Position numbers and translations under genes: made by a program. Of a DNA stretch of 64,000 nucleotides, positions 31,502-44,526 are shown piece by piece. The stretch's first letter is position 1. The number at the start of each line of letters is the position of its first letter. A model generated the notes under the pieces. It did not search any database. It saw only the letters and a program-made list of their open reading frames with translations, and had not been told where the DNA came from. Origin of the DNA: Marisa cornuarietis (lineage: Eukaryota > Mollusca > Gastropoda > Architaenioglossa > Ampullariidae); contig SMMW01000013.1 in NCBI GenBank assembly GCA_004794655.1, forward strand, positions 3,472,697-3,536,696, in the 5' to 3' direction.

Positions 31502-34500
31502 GTAAGCACGTTTTGATGTAAACATACATCTGTATATCCAAGAAAGCCTTTTTCCTCATCGTTATACTCAGCCTTTCCTGTTTACCGCGATATGTTTTCT
31601 TGTTACGAAGAATATTTTCGATCGTTAAATAATTTGTTCGTCAATGTTGGAGGAAAAGGAAATTTAACCCTGTAAAATGCTGTCAGCAATATGCTTCAAA
31701 TTCTTTTTGGGATATTTGACAGGACGGCAGACCATGTGACTCCCCTTTCCTTCACACAAATCAACTCAATTTGAGGAAAAAAGTGAAGCAATGTCTTTGT
31801 AAATTAAACCCTTCTAACTCCCTCCTTAATTTCTTCTTCTGGCAGGCGTTCTTATAACATTAAAATTGATATTTTCTTATCTTCACAAATATCATCGTCA
31901 TTGTCTTTGTGTCTGAAATCATCAGAGGCAACAAAAGAACAGGACCAGCGGTAGCAACGACTTCCCCAGCACGAACTTCTGCAACTCTTGAAATCTGTTT
32001 TTACGGGAAAAGTCTGGACGAAGTCTCATCCTAATGCCATTTGTCTAAGTTACAGGCAACCGAAGCAGGATTTACTGGCACTAACTGGTCTCCAAGGACA
32101 TTTTCAAACGCTATTTCTTCAGGACAGACGGCACGAGCGGGGTGAAGTTTATGAGTTTTCGCTCGATTGTATTAATACGGTTGCATGTAGCTTCAAGAAA
32201 TTAAAATACATGCTATTTTCACTCTATTTTTTGTGCCTCCAATGTCAGGTTTACTTGTTATACTGTGAAGAAACCGCCTTTCCAAGAACATCAACAACAA
32301 ATAGCTGTCAGATGTTTTCGTGCCTGTATTTTCCGGTAACCGTTTCTCGTTCTCATATTTTCAGTGTGGTGACATGGTGCCCATTCAAACAATGCGGGAC
32401 TGAAACTTGTTGTTGATGTTGTTGTTGTTGTTGTTGTTGTACTCATTCTAGACACGAAGGTGGACTTTTTTAGTTTACAAAGAATATCAGTGGATTTGTT
32501 TTTAGCTTAGTGATATCGGGGCAGAGTTACTGCGGAAAGGTAAAGGGCAGGGTATGGAATACATCACAAAACAACAACCGTCTTTGTCAGGAAGCATGGT
32601 TCAGACATTCACTAACCGAAGACTGTACTACGGTAGCCTCTGCATTTATTATCTCCCCCTATCCAAAAGAAAGTTCCTGTTCATCTTTGGAAAGGAGAAA
32701 CTTTTTTGTCTGACATGTGCTGATGTTATTTGCAACCATGTCCCCTACTCCCACCCAGCCTCCACTGAGGTTTAGTTGGGGCCTGAAGCCTCACAGATTC
32801 ACAGACAGGCATTCATCTGGTCGCTCGGACCCTCAACATGTCGCAAGCTCTGATTAGTTTGTCAGGCATGGCGAAATTTTCTGGTAACTCCGCTCCTGTG
32901 TCCCTCTTCTGAAAGGCTTTTTCTTCCTTCTAAAACAAGATGGCTCATTTCCGATGCTCTGTGAGCTTCGTGTTCAGTTTGTCTTTCAAGAAAAAACATA
33001 TGAAGCTAGGATACTTTGTCTTTTTCGTTATGAGGCTTGTGGACGCTGCTGTGTTATTAATGAGTGTTGGAACTGTCGACCCACTGGCTGTTTTGTGTAG
33101 TGATCCCTTGTTTTCGTAAGTACGACTTAGTTAAGGTCTGACAGATCACTCGAAAGTAGATAGCGCAAGCGTGCACACACAGAAAGAGAAATACATGCGA
33201 ATATACACACACAGATACACAGATAGAGGTGAATGAAACAGTAGGGTAAGCAGAGACTGGTCCTTCATGTGAAAAATGTTAATTAAGTGCCATCTTTACC
33301 TTCGTACTTTAGACTGTTTCAATGGCGTCAGTATTTGTTGCGCAACCAACACATTTCTGCCACTCTACCTTGCTCACCAAGATTTCGTAGTTTTTCTGCC
33401 TCCGAAGGCTAGAAAACATTAGCTCTAATTTTAAATGTTCTCGCCATTTCATAGCAATCTTTTTAGAAAATGACTGTGCATAGTATTCCGCGTAGCCGTC
33501 AGTGCTTTCTACTTCAAACAGCCCTGAAAAGAGGACATAATCATGGTGGACACCTGAACGTCCCCAGGCGGTTCGGTGTATTTGCTGGTTCGGAATTCAT
33601 TCGCACCGACAGGTTCGATTTCTTCCTTGCTCGTCAATCTTCAATAGGAAAAATAAGCGTAGGATATTGCTGTGGCGAGTTAGCTCACAAAAGAGAACAG
33701 ATTGCATCGAACAGATTTTAATTAAAACATTTTTTAAAATAAAGCTCAAATAAAGTAAGAGGGAGCAAGGATGATAGCTCGTAATAAACTCGGCACAGAA
33801 TTTAAAGCCGAAGCTTCTGACTACAGATGGACCAAAGAGCATAGTGCTTGCGGGCACGTGGCGATAAAGGAGACAACTGCGGGCAAACTGGGCGATAACT
33901 TGATCATTAAGCTGTTGCACAGAGGTACAAAAATCAATGTGGCGCCGGCATTTTGCACGGCAGGTCAAACGATGGCTTTTTATGCTTGAGTCCCTCTAAC
34001 CAAGTACGTGCTGCAAGACGTCCCAGATAATTGGCGATTGTTTTCTAGGACTCACAACACCAGCAGTGACAGAGTGAGTGCTTCTGCTAGTTATTCAGTA
34101 CGGCTATTTTCAGGTTCGATCGCTGGCACACAGACTAAATTGTCCACACATTTGTCCTTAACCCATCGTTGGAAATTCTCTGGCAGTCGCATTACTCAGA
34201 GTGTAGATGTTTGTGATAACGAGGCGACTGGCTACTTAAATTAGCAGTCACAGCATCGTGTAGTGTATTTTATGTTTATTAAGAGCCTTTTGATCTTGCA
34301 ACTCTTTTTCAAGACTACTTTTCACAACTCTAGGTCTCTATATTGTTTTGTCAGTCGTCTGTTTCTTGGGTTTTTTTCCGATGGCGAAGGGGATTTTTCT
34401 TGTACATCATTTTGCTTTACATTATTTTCTTTTGCTTTTATTGGATGCAGAAAGTCTCCCGCAGCCCTCAGTTAATCGAATCACGGTGTTATGGCGCATG

Positions 34501-36367
34501 GTTGGGTCTAGCTATGTCATGGTTAACTCAATCTGAAATGCCAAATAAACACAAACACAGTATTCTTCTCGAATCGAGACATTCACATTTCTGTCAACAC
34601 TATAAGGAGTCATTCTGCCTTCCTTTTTGACACCGGCCTGCGTTAGTCACCGTAGAGATGAACTTAAGATGTACCCGATGCTTCCATTTCGCTGGTAGAG
34701 TTAAGATCAAGCCGCACTTTGATGTAGGACAACCCCAGCTGGATTTAAAAGGGAGGCATAATGGAAAGCCGTTGCTTTTAAAACCAGGACGAGCTGTTAA
34801 AATTATCGAAAGCTAGGTTTGATAAGCTAGCCATTGGTTGTATTAAAACAGCCTAATCAAGATCATCACACACTTCCACTAAATCAAAGAGCGACTGTTC
34901 GTTCTAAAAAAAACTTTGATGTACAGCCCGTTAATGTGCCATTAGCCTCCATCTGCACTGCACTAATCGAAGTATAGAGAGGGGGTGGAAATCAGTTTTC
35001 CTGTCTGTTCCATCCTTTCTTCAGCCTGCCAGGATTCCGCGCGTTATTTGAATACCCGCTCTGTCACTCTACAGCAGCAAGCGTCATTGAGTAGGTGTTA
35101 CCCAACGTTAAAGTGAATAACTGACGCCTAAGGTACCCGCCACTTCACTCGAGACTCAACGTTCCAGCGCTTGCAGCCGACAACAATTGTTTTCAGCTGA
35201 AGAGATGCAGGCGTACTCTGTTACGACCATTGATTGGGCTGTCATGAAAGGCGTCCGAACTCTCAGCGCTGTGCGCCATTCTCCTGACAATTTGCTGCGA
35301 AATAACGACGTGGCCGATGGCGTTGGGGAACAGGCATTTAAGGCTAGCTAATGGTCTGCTGTAGCACTGACAGTGGTAAGGCCCGCTGCTGGACACGTCT
35401 TTTGTGCCGCCCGACGCAAAATGGATCTGCCGTCCCGCCCGAAGACGACAGCCAGGCTCGCCCCTGAAACAGGCCCCCCGACGTTTAGTGATGTCCGATG
35501 ACAAGACCCAACATCTTCTTCCGCTGCTTGCAGGAAACAAAATTCCGCTGGATGAATCACTCTTGTTTCATCTGTCTTTTATTGTTTTAACGAGTCCCGT
35601 TGCGTCTTGGGTTGATAGCCTCAGACTGGTCGTTATTACTTCAGACTGTGACTGGCTTTTGAAATCAAATGCCCTTTAACAATGATGGCGTTTAGTTTCA
35701 CCGCCCTTTAAAGTTAATGAGTTTCGATATTAATCCCCATTGTGCTGAGATATCAGTGTCCTTTGGTATTAATAGTCATTGTTGTTTTGTCGTTTTGATT
35801 TCAAGGCCGGGATGTCGTCATCATTTACCAACACATCTGCCTTGTTCACTGCCACCCACACTTTCTTGTTCTTTATTTAGAGATATAGAAGACTGCTGTT
35901 GTGAAGGTCTTTAAGTAACGTATAGCCTGTCTACCGTGAGGAGGTGGGGTTGTAGTTGGTGTCCTTCCAATGCGTCAAGGCCTATGCTAAGAAGCCGACA
36001 TGTAATGTCTAGGGATCCTAGCCCATGATGTTATCCTGATGAATTATACCTTTATATTTCTTTCTTTATCTATTTCTTTATCATTTTTCCTTTCCTGCAA
36101 TTCAAACTCTGCCTTTTGTGCACCCGTATGGTGTTTACCTTCTAGTACTGCGTAATTGTATTTCCTTGGAACTATGTGTATGAGGGTAGATGAGGGCAGA
36201 AAAGATTTTCTTTTACGCCACTGATAGAGGAAGGGTGGTTCCTGTTTTACGTTTTTCCGTTGGTGGATTTACCCCTCCATGATAGTAAACATTCGCTAGA
36301 AAACCTACAGTCAGTCACTGAACGCAGGAAAGGGGTAGACGCTGGTCTTCAGCTCAACTTTTCCTAG
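31502..36367. other. Noncoding stretch
   Basis: Apart from the (GTT)n tract I see no repeats or gene fragments. Several open frames of 60-140 codons occur (for example 31988-32416 + and 33597-33968 -), but none has recognisable motifs. Confidence 0.5.
32407..32440 (+). repeat. (GTT)n trinucleotide microsatellite
   Basis: About 11 GTT units with one GAT interruption. Confidence 0.9.
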
Positions 36368-36412
36368 TGTTCTTTTATTAGTACGGAGTTCATTTCACCT
36401 CAAAGTCCTCAG

Positions 36413-36618
36413 AAAATGGAAGAGCACACGCCGTACTTCTTTGCAAAAGTCCTTTCAGGAAAACCCAACAACATTGAATCTTCTTCACGCTTAAAATGCG
36501 AAAAGAAAATATCAACAGCGTTACCCGACGGAAGTAAAGACACGCCGTCTTTGAAGCCCCGTGAAATGCGATTATCCATTAACCTTTTGAATTCCTCCTT
36601 TTCAATCGGCTCTTTGAG
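36413..36618 (+). CDS. Candidate exon encoding about 68 residues, gene unknown
   Basis: The frame MEEHTPYFFAKVLSGKPN through LSINLLNSSFSIGSL is open from 36368 and is cut by a GTAAAC donor at 36619 (phase 2). It can be a first exon (ATG at 36416 in a good AAAATGG context) or an internal exon (acceptor cctcag ending 36412, phase 0, compatible with 31501). The composition (Ser, Lys, Glu, Asn) is protein-like. The end, SSFSIGSL, resembles the eh1 repressor motif found near the N-terminus of many homeobox proteins, but no homeodomain is found in the window. The assignment is open. Confidence 0.28.
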
Positions 36619-36858
36619 GTAAACCCATTTTTAAACACTTTTTATTGCAGTTCCCTTTTTAAAAAATTTGTTCCAATCCCTCTTTCTTTTGTATCGAGAA
36701 ACTGTTAAAAAAATATTTAATTATGGCAAGTTGATTCGGCACTAGAAGCGCAAAGCGTCTGTTAGTAAAAATCCCGCTTCACGTTTCCCGTTTGGGGGCG
36801 CCTGTGCTACGCGAGGTGAAGGCCATTCGGCTAGCCCCCATACTCTCTTTTATTGCAG

Positions 36859-36879
36859 CTCGCAAGTGCGCACGTCATG
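36859..36879 (+). CDS. Candidate terminal exon piece, gene unknown
   Basis: A strong acceptor, ctctcttttattgcag (ending 36858), lies 240 bases after the donor at 36619. Joined in phase it adds SSQVRTS and then TGA at 36877-36879. No polyadenylation signal was seen before the minisatellite starts at about 36895. Confidence 0.18.
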
Positions 36880-36894
36880 AGTGACAGAGAATCA

Positions 36895-37685
36895 TATATT
36901 TATGTGTGTAGATAGGTCCTGCCCTAAGAGAATTACAACAATTTGTGTGTCGAAAGGTCCCCAGAATGGGAGAATTATATAGTAACTATGTGTGTAGATA
37001 GGCCCCCACAATAGGAGAATTATATAGTAACTATGTGTGTAGATAGGCCCCCACAAAAGGATAATTACATAGTAGCTATGTGTGTAGATAGGCCCCCACA
37101 ATGGGAGAATTATATAGTAACTATGTGTGTAGATAGGCCCCCACAATGGGAGAATTATATAGTAGCTATGTGTGTAGATAAACCCCCACAATGGGAGAAT
37201 TATATAGTAACTATGTGTGTAGATAGGCCCCCACAATGGGAGAATTATATAGTAGCTATGTGTGTAGATAAACCCCCACAATGGGAGAATTATATAGTAA
37301 CTATGTGTGTAGATAGGCCCCCACAATGGGAGAATTATATAGTAGCTATGTGTGTAGATAAACCCCCACAATGGGAGAATTATATAGTAACTATGTGTGT
37401 AGATAGGCCCCCACAATGGGAGAATTATATAGTAGCTATGTGTGTAGATAAACCCCCACAATGGGAGAATTATATAATAGCTATGTGTGTAGATAAACCC
37501 CCACAATGGGAGAATTATATAGTAACTATGTGTGTATCTAGGCCCCCACAATGGGAGAATTATATAGTAGTTATGTGTGTATATAGGCCCCTACAATGGG
37601 AGAATTATATAGTAGCTATGTGTGTAGATAGGCCCAAGCATTCGAGAATGATATAGCTATGTGTGTACAAAGGCCCCAGCATAAG
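36895..37685 (+). repeat. 45-bp minisatellite, about 18 copies, with a 90-bp higher-order pattern
   Basis: The unit starts atgtgtgtagataggccccc and continues acaatgggagaattatatag plus taact. Starts fall 45 bases apart from about 36,989 to 37,619, with degenerate copies at both edges. In the core, two variants alternate (agtaa..aggccccc and agtag..aaaccccc), giving a 90-bp higher-order unit. Since 45 is divisible by three, both strands are open: + repeats MCVDRPPQWENYIV, - repeats IILPLWGFIYTHSYY. I regard both as translation artefacts. Confidence 0.95.
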
Positions 37686-37699
37686 CTAAATACTCTTGA

Positions 37700-40600
37700 T
37701 GCAAGGAGTGCTTGGTACGTACAGCGATGAAATGCTTAAAACCGCGAAGAGTGAGTGAGTGAAAAGAGCCTGTCCCATATGTCATTTATTCCATTATTTT
37801 TTGTGTTGCTGATTTTGAAATTTCCTGCCAAGACCACATTTCACTCTAGCCGTTACTCTGGCAAAGAGAACGTCGAACAGGGAGACTCAGAAATGTTTTT
37901 GTATCATTGCTATTGCGAGCACATTTGCCACACGAGAAAGACCTCATCAATATGACGGCTGAGCCGGTCACAAGACACTGACCCCTGATTGTGTGCTGGT
38001 AATTCAGCCCCAGCCAATTCCACATTCATCCCTGTTAAGAGATCTCGCCCTTCGCTAGAGACTAAGGTCACTTCGACGAAAAGTTTATCCTCTCGCACTC
38101 CGTGTCATGCGCTGATGCATGTTCCTCGTGACCATTGAATTTCTTTTTCTGAGGTATGCGATGTAACAAAGACAAATGCATGTGTGGCAGATTTTATTCC
38201 TATACACAAAATTATTACGGGCTGAGTAAGACGATCGCTACTTTCTGAACAGCGTTCTCATATTTTCTTGCTACTAAGTCCTCCATAGATCGTCTTTTTT
38301 TCTCATCTTAAATGTTGTCTTCTGCAATTTTTTTTGTTTGTTTTCTTTTATTTTTGCTAGTGTCACAGTAGCTAAATATATTGCTGCACCTATCAAGGCT
38401 AATTTCTGTAATTTCTCAATAACTTTCTCAGTGGGTTGCATTACCAGCGTTTGTTAAAAGATAAGGAATCAATAACCTTTTTAATATTGTAATGACAGTC
38501 ATGGGACATGGAAAAGAAGTATCCTCTATAGGTTAGGAAGACAAGTGGGTATATATATATATATATAAACCAATTCACAAGGCCTAAACATTAACGATGC
38601 GTAAAAGCCGTTCTTAAGCGGAAAAAATATTGGGCAAAAAAAAGGCCAAGTTTCTACATGATGGTTATATACAAACTTTGCCACAATTGGTTAAAAGTCT
38701 GTCCATATTTGTCCAATCAAGAACGAACGGAAGAATAACTTGAAGAAAACTTTCTCAGCTTAAGAACCGCACCGCCCCAATTTTGTCCAGCGCACACAGA
38801 AGACAAATACTCACTGTGGCTTTCGTCTATGCTGTAGTCCCATTAAACAGACTCTCTACCCCCTTCATCGACTGGACCTTCTGCTATCAGAGTCTACTGT
38901 ATACAAGTAGCCTCCTATCTCCGTCTTCTTCTGGACAAATACCGCGAACTCTAGACAGCTTACCTCTCCTATCGCGCTCTCGACAGTCGGAAAAGAGTGC
39001 TGTCCAGTTTGGCGTAGTACTAGCGCTCAAACACCTATTTCTGTCTCCTTGTTTACTTGCCTGCCTTACTTTCAGTATGTCTATATATCTCGCTCTTTGT
39101 CCACAACAAAAGGAGAATATGAGGGTAGAGCTCAGCTGCCCACTATTCTGGGCGAGAGGATAAAACAGTACTTTGCTCTTAAGTTGTAAATATGATCTTT
39201 CTTTCCTCGTCAAAAGACGGATGCTTCTCGGCTCTTTCAGCCACTCATTGTGATCGGGGCAAGGAAACAAGGAAGGGAGCAAGGAAGAAAGCGAGAAATG
39301 AAGAAAGAAAAGAAAAAAGAAAGAAAAGAAAAAAGAAAGATGTAAAATACTTTCTTTAACTTAATTGACGGCAATGTGACTTTGCAGTTTTATACTGGAA
39401 TAAAGATGAAGGAAAGCGAAGAACCTGGAGAGAGAAAAAAAACCCGAATTGGCTTATGACAGATCTAGGGGAATTTGTGTGCTGGGAAAAAATGACAGAA
39501 CAAATATTTTACATGATATAAACTGTTGTAACCACAAAGAGAGAGAGAGGAAGAGGATGCGAAGAGAAGATAACTGAAGGTAAGAGCGGGTGATAGCTTT
39601 TGGCGCAATTCCGTCCCGTTCTGGAAACTTCTGATCAATTTGCTTATTTTAATTTTCACGTCTCCTTTCGAGCGCCTGGTCAGTTGTCCTCCTGTGCATG
39701 GCCACTGGTTGGTGCTCTTACCCCCGCCACCCTCCTCAGCTAGTCCGTGTTGCGGACACTTCATCAACTGACCCTTTCAAGCGGCTCACAAAGTCCACGT
39801 TCAGCGAAAGGGCAAAGGGGTGGACTTTCTGTCGTTAAACAGCATCACCAATGCCTGTGCACGGAGTGCATACGAAAGGAAGACTGTCAGGTTTCACAAT
39901 CTGCAAGACTGGCAGAAACCAGCAGGACATGGGACGGCGCGGCACAGTTCTTTGTTGGCTGCACTGATGACCCCTTTCTTTGGGATGACTAGACGGAATA
40001 AAAAGGTACGAAGGGTACAGATGTTGTTTATCCTTAAAGTAAGTGTTTACAATGAATCCTCATACCATGGACTGATGTGTACTGAGAATATCGGATGGAC
40101 CGTTTAACTTTCTGCACCAGCTGACAGCAACACCGACACTGATCTCCAATCATTTAAGCATCTGGGGCTGAGAAGATCAAAGACAATGCAGAACAATTTC
40201 GAAAAATTAATTAAAACGGGAAACCAGTCTTAGAGGTGTTGAGACGAAGTAATTGAACCTGGATGAAAGAACTAGAAACAAGAGAGATAGCGAGACGTGA
40301 GAGAAGAGTGAAAGAAGAGAAACAGAGAAATGTGAAGAAAGAATCGTGTGCATCGTGAGACCAGCAACAAATGTTCAAAATGGCGATTGCGTTTAAAAAC
40401 TACTATCACTCTCTTTCCCTGTATGCCAAAGATCTAGGTCCATGCTAACGGCAACAATTTCATCGGCGCAAAGTACTTCACTTAAACTGTATTAATGATA
40501 CCAATTCCATTTTAATAAATATCTTAAGCATGTTCTTGACTCTTAGAGTAGGTTCTTAGAAAAAATATCTAGATTCATCTAGTTTTGCACGGTTAACGAA

Positions 40601-40980
40601 AAGAATGTTGCCCAACATATTGCTGAGCGATTATTGAATAAAATGCATTGAAATAACAAGCTGTGTTGGATTTATTCCGATGTGGTACAATTCTCAACTT
40701 TTCCTTTTTTAGCAAAAACATGTGCTGCGCTTAATCTTTTTACAGAATAATATTTTGTCACATGGCTACCTGCTCCGCTCTAACGCTTTTATGTTTGTAG
40801 TGTAGGCAGATGAATGTGAAAACTGTGTTTACCGATGACTGAATGGGTAAACAGAAGAGTGGACGTTGAATTGTGAATGTCTCGAGAGGATTACAACACC
40901 AGCCTGTCACGGGATATTCTTTTTTTCCATGCTGACGCATGCAGCAAAGTCCCACGACCAACGCTTCTGTTGAGGGAGTG
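37700..40980. other. Noncoding stretch
   Basis: No gene recognised. It contains a short (AT)n tract at 38552-38568, an A/G-rich stretch at 39270-39345 and long open frames on both strands over 38783-39282. These last have no known motifs. Confidence 0.5.
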
Positions 40981-40984
40981 CAGC

Positions 40985-41283
40985 ACGCTGTAACACTTAA
41001 GGTCTAACAATATAAACGCTGTAACGTTGTAATGCTGTAAAGGCGTAACACTGTAACGCTATAACAATGTAAACACTGTAACGCTGTAACGTTGTAATGC
41101 TGTAACGGCGTAACACTGTAACGCTTTAACAATGTAAACACTGTAACGCTTTAACAATGTAAACACTGTAACGTTGTAATGCTGTAACGGCGTAACACTC
41201 TAACGCTGTAACAATGTAAACGCTGTAATGTTGTAACACTGTAATGCTGTAACAATGTAACCACTGTAACACTGTAACGCAGT
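40985..41283 (+). repeat. TGTAACGC-type minisatellite
   Basis: About 30 imperfect 8-10-bp units (ctgtaacgc, ttgtaatgc, ggcgtaaca, aatgtaaac). They are arranged in a longer repeat of about 60 bp, in which aatgtaaacactgtaacgc recurs. Related short copies occur near 52398-52450. Confidence 0.9.
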
Positions 41284-41583
41284 GCCGTGTGGCAGTAGAG
41301 AGGACTCCGACACAAGCGGCTGCGGCGGGCCAACAGTTGCAGCGTGCTCCCTGTCATCAGACTGTAATTTGAAATCCGCTCAGCTCTGTCGTCCGGTCGC
41401 GTTAACTAAGAAAAGGGCGAGTCGTTTAATCAGACAACTATATAAATAGATTAATGAGCCGTGTAGCTAGCCAGCCGTGGAAGGTCACGGGGCTTGGAGT
41501 CCGAGGCTGAAAATATGTTGAGAATAGTCTTACAAATAGTTTATCAACAGCAGATGTTTACTCGCGAGGTTGCATTGCCCACA

Positions 41584-41585
<2 letters not shown>

Positions 41586-41633
<48 letters not shown>
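41586..41633 (+). repeat. (GT)n microsatellite
   Basis: About 24 perfect GT units. Confidence 0.97.
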
Positions 41634-41635
<2 letters not shown>

Positions 41636-41714
41636 ATACGGGCAGCACACGAGCGCGCGCAAACACTTAAACACATGTATATTATGTTGATATAGAAACA
41701 TATATGCGCATGTA

Positions 41715-41980
41715 TTTAATGAAGAAAGAAAGTCCCATAGCCTGAGGGCCGTAAGAACAAGGGATGTGAGTGGTTCACCGTGCGCAGAGCACACGAGATG
41801 GCGAGACCAAAACCGTTCTTTCCGCCTCCTTTATTTTCTGTGATAAATCAGGTCGCCATTTCCACTGACTAGATAATACGTGGGCAGGGCTATTTTGTCA
41901 GCCATAATCCCCAGCAGGCTTCGAACAGCCTACTTTTTGCTGAACAGACGAGTGCTCTGATCCACTGTCCCCGTAATACA
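41715..41980 (-). mobile_element. tRNA-derived SINE
   Basis: Read on the minus strand from about 41980: GGGGACAGTGGATCAGAGCA (A box), then about 45 bases on CTGTTCGAAGCCTGC (B box, 41914-41928). A body of about 190 bases follows, containing GAACGGTTTTGGTCTCGCC and ending near GGCCCTCAGGCTATGGGAC. The head spacing fits a tRNA, but the stems do not close, so it is a SINE and not a tRNA gene. Confidence 0.6.
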
Positions 41981-43375
41981 ATATAATCCAGTATAGCAGG
42001 GATTTGGTGCGAGGGTACAAGTCAACTGATGTCCGTTGAATGTGAAAGAGCAATGTCAGCGAAGTTAATAATTTAGAGTAGTTCACACATCTATTCGTAC
42101 TAATAGTTACGGAAGGTATAGATATATCAGTGGATTGTGGCTTTGGCACAATATCGTACTGCTCATAAATGTTTACATAAATGTTTCAGCAAGTTAATGT
42201 ATCCAGACAGCTTTCTCGAGGATGTCAGGAAGAATAAAAAAACATTAGTTGTTTTTTTGTTTTGTTTTGTTTTTGTTCAGTTCTCCTCACTATGGGATTT
42301 GCTTCTGATGTATTTAAAGGGGCTGACACTTTCTGATGGTTTTCTGAAATAAAGAAAATAAAACTACCGAGTTTCATCTCGGAATTTGTTTCGATTCATT
42401 TCATTTAAAAAGGCTTATGAAGAGACAATATCCCAGATAAGCTTATTACAGCTATTTTGTTTATCCTTTCGCGTTGGCATAAAGACGAAGAAGGCACCGA
42501 TATTGAATGCAACCGAAACTTTTTCAAATCAAACCATTTAAAAGCTAATATATGTCAGTAAGATTTTCAGAGAAAAACGGCAGTAAAATATACACTAAGT
42601 GCAGATCAATTATTTAAAATGCAAATATTGATTAAGAGGTCATGATTTTTGTAGTTTATCTAAGTATTTCAAAATAAGAATGATACATGATTAACTAGTG
42701 GCAACCTTAAAATGCCTGTGAGTCTCGTTGATAGCGCGGTAAATAAACAGGTAAACCGCCTGTAAGTCGTTAAGGAAACTAAGGATTTCTAAGCAACATC
42801 TCTATCGCAGCTCGTGACATCAACATCTGTAAAAAACATTACACATAGAATGAACAGAACTAAAAGAAGAAACTGTAGACTCTAGAAGGTTTCCGTGACA
42901 CTTTCCTTCTGGCAAGAACCTAATAAAGGTAGGGGGTCATACAACAGAATTTATTACACTTGCTGTATCATCGGTTCTAATGGGATCTCTCTCTAAAAAT
43001 AATTTTCCACTTCGTACAGGCTAGGCGGTTTTTAGCACTGACCTTCAATAAGCAGATAATTTAAAGAGGAAAGGACCATTACCAAATGCCAAGAGCAAGA
43101 CCTCTGCAGGAGGGTTTATCGGCTTGCTCTCGGCAACGTAGGCGTTAAACAGAATCAGCTTTTCTGCCCACTGAAAAAAAATTGCAGCGTCAAAGTTTAT
43201 GCGATTATATAATGACTACTAAAGATGAGCCCCAGGCAGGTTCAGCTATGTTGGGATTAGTTGGTGACACTCGCTGTGACTGTTTCGCTTCATTGAATCC
43301 TCTCACCTGAACAAGAAGGTACAGCCTTTGATGTGTATTTTACCTTTACTTCCGTCATCTCGTTCAAGAGTAGGT

Positions 43376-43377
<2 letters not shown>

Positions 43378-43441
<64 letters not shown>
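43378..43441 (+). repeat. (GT)n microsatellite
   Basis: About 32 uninterrupted GT units, among the longest pure arrays in the window. Confidence 0.98.
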
Positions 43442-43447
<6 letters not shown>

Positions 43448-44374
43448 TAGCAGTGTAAGTGCGGTAATACCACGATTCAAAAGAACACCGTCAGAGACGT
43501 TTAGCAGGAAATCCTGTTTCGCTACCTTTACGCCAGAGTAGTTCTAGTCAAAAGAGAAAGTAAGGAAGATTCTGAATATGTCAGTTAATGTTCAGAGTGT
43601 TTTAACATCCGGAGTCCGGAAAAGATGCGACGCTGCTCTTTAGGAAGCGTGATATGATCTTAGTAGACGTAGTGACCAACCTTTTCTTACTTTTTTTTAA
43701 ATGGAAAAAAATTACATAAATAATTGCACAGATAGCTGTGGCTGTTCCTGTCACTGCTGTGAAAACACTCTGCTAGGTAACCAAAAGGAAGAAAAAGAAA
43801 AGATAAAAACAAAGAAGGAAAATAAGAAATCCTCAGCGACTGAGGGTAGAAAAACAGCGGCAGTTGCATAAGATGATTGTTCTATTTTAACGACGAAAAC
43901 GTTGATGCATTGTTTCGTTTGCTTGGAAACGACAGTGACCGCTAGCTGGAACGAAACTGCAAAATCCATCAGGACGTCACGACCTGTGCGAGAGCTCGCG
44001 AGAATCTCACGGCGCTTGGGGCTCTTTGTTAATATCCATCGATGCGGACTGTCTTACTGTCTCTGACACCCTGATTACAGTCTTCCGAGAGTTGCTAATG
44101 AATGTGCCGATTCATAATTTCAGTTACTTAGCGCAGATTGCGAAACTCGTCAAAGTCTCAGCCCTTTGATAAAGAATTCTTTCGTCGTGGTTTGGACGAC
44201 CGAATTATGGAAGAGCTGGGAAAACGTAATTTGTTTCTTAGCGTGTGTCGCACTACACAATGGTAGTGAAGGAAAAAAGGTCGTTAATTGTCTGGTGGTA
44301 ATTAGGCTTTCATGTTGCTTACTTATATTTCGAAATGTCACTGGGCATACCGATGTGCATTACGATGTGCACAC

Positions 44375-44376
<2 letters not shown>

Positions 44377-44442
<66 letters not shown>

Positions 44443-44446
44443 CGCA
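44377..44446 (+). repeat. (GT)n(GC)n compound microsatellite
   Basis: About 29 GT units followed by six GC units. This is an alternating purine-pyrimidine tract able to form Z-DNA. Confidence 0.97.
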
Positions 44447-44526
44447 CGTTGGTTTTATGCAAACGCGTGGGGAGAGGAATGTTAAAATGACAACTACCCT
44501 TTTGCATGTGTTTTTCGTCTCAGTCC

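Larger units (their letters stand above)
41981..44526. other. Noncoding stretch
   Basis: No gene recognised. It carries two long (GT)n arrays, listed separately. Confidence 0.5.

Noticed and set aside
36892..37656. Long open frames on both strands (219 and 207 codons) as repeat-protein genes
   Set aside because: They are a by-product of a 45-bp tandem repeat whose period is a multiple of three; both strands are open and no start context or splice structure supports a gene.
38783..39282. Overlapping 126- and 131-codon frames as genes
   Set aside because: Both strands are open over the same unique DNA, with no recognisable domain or good start context.
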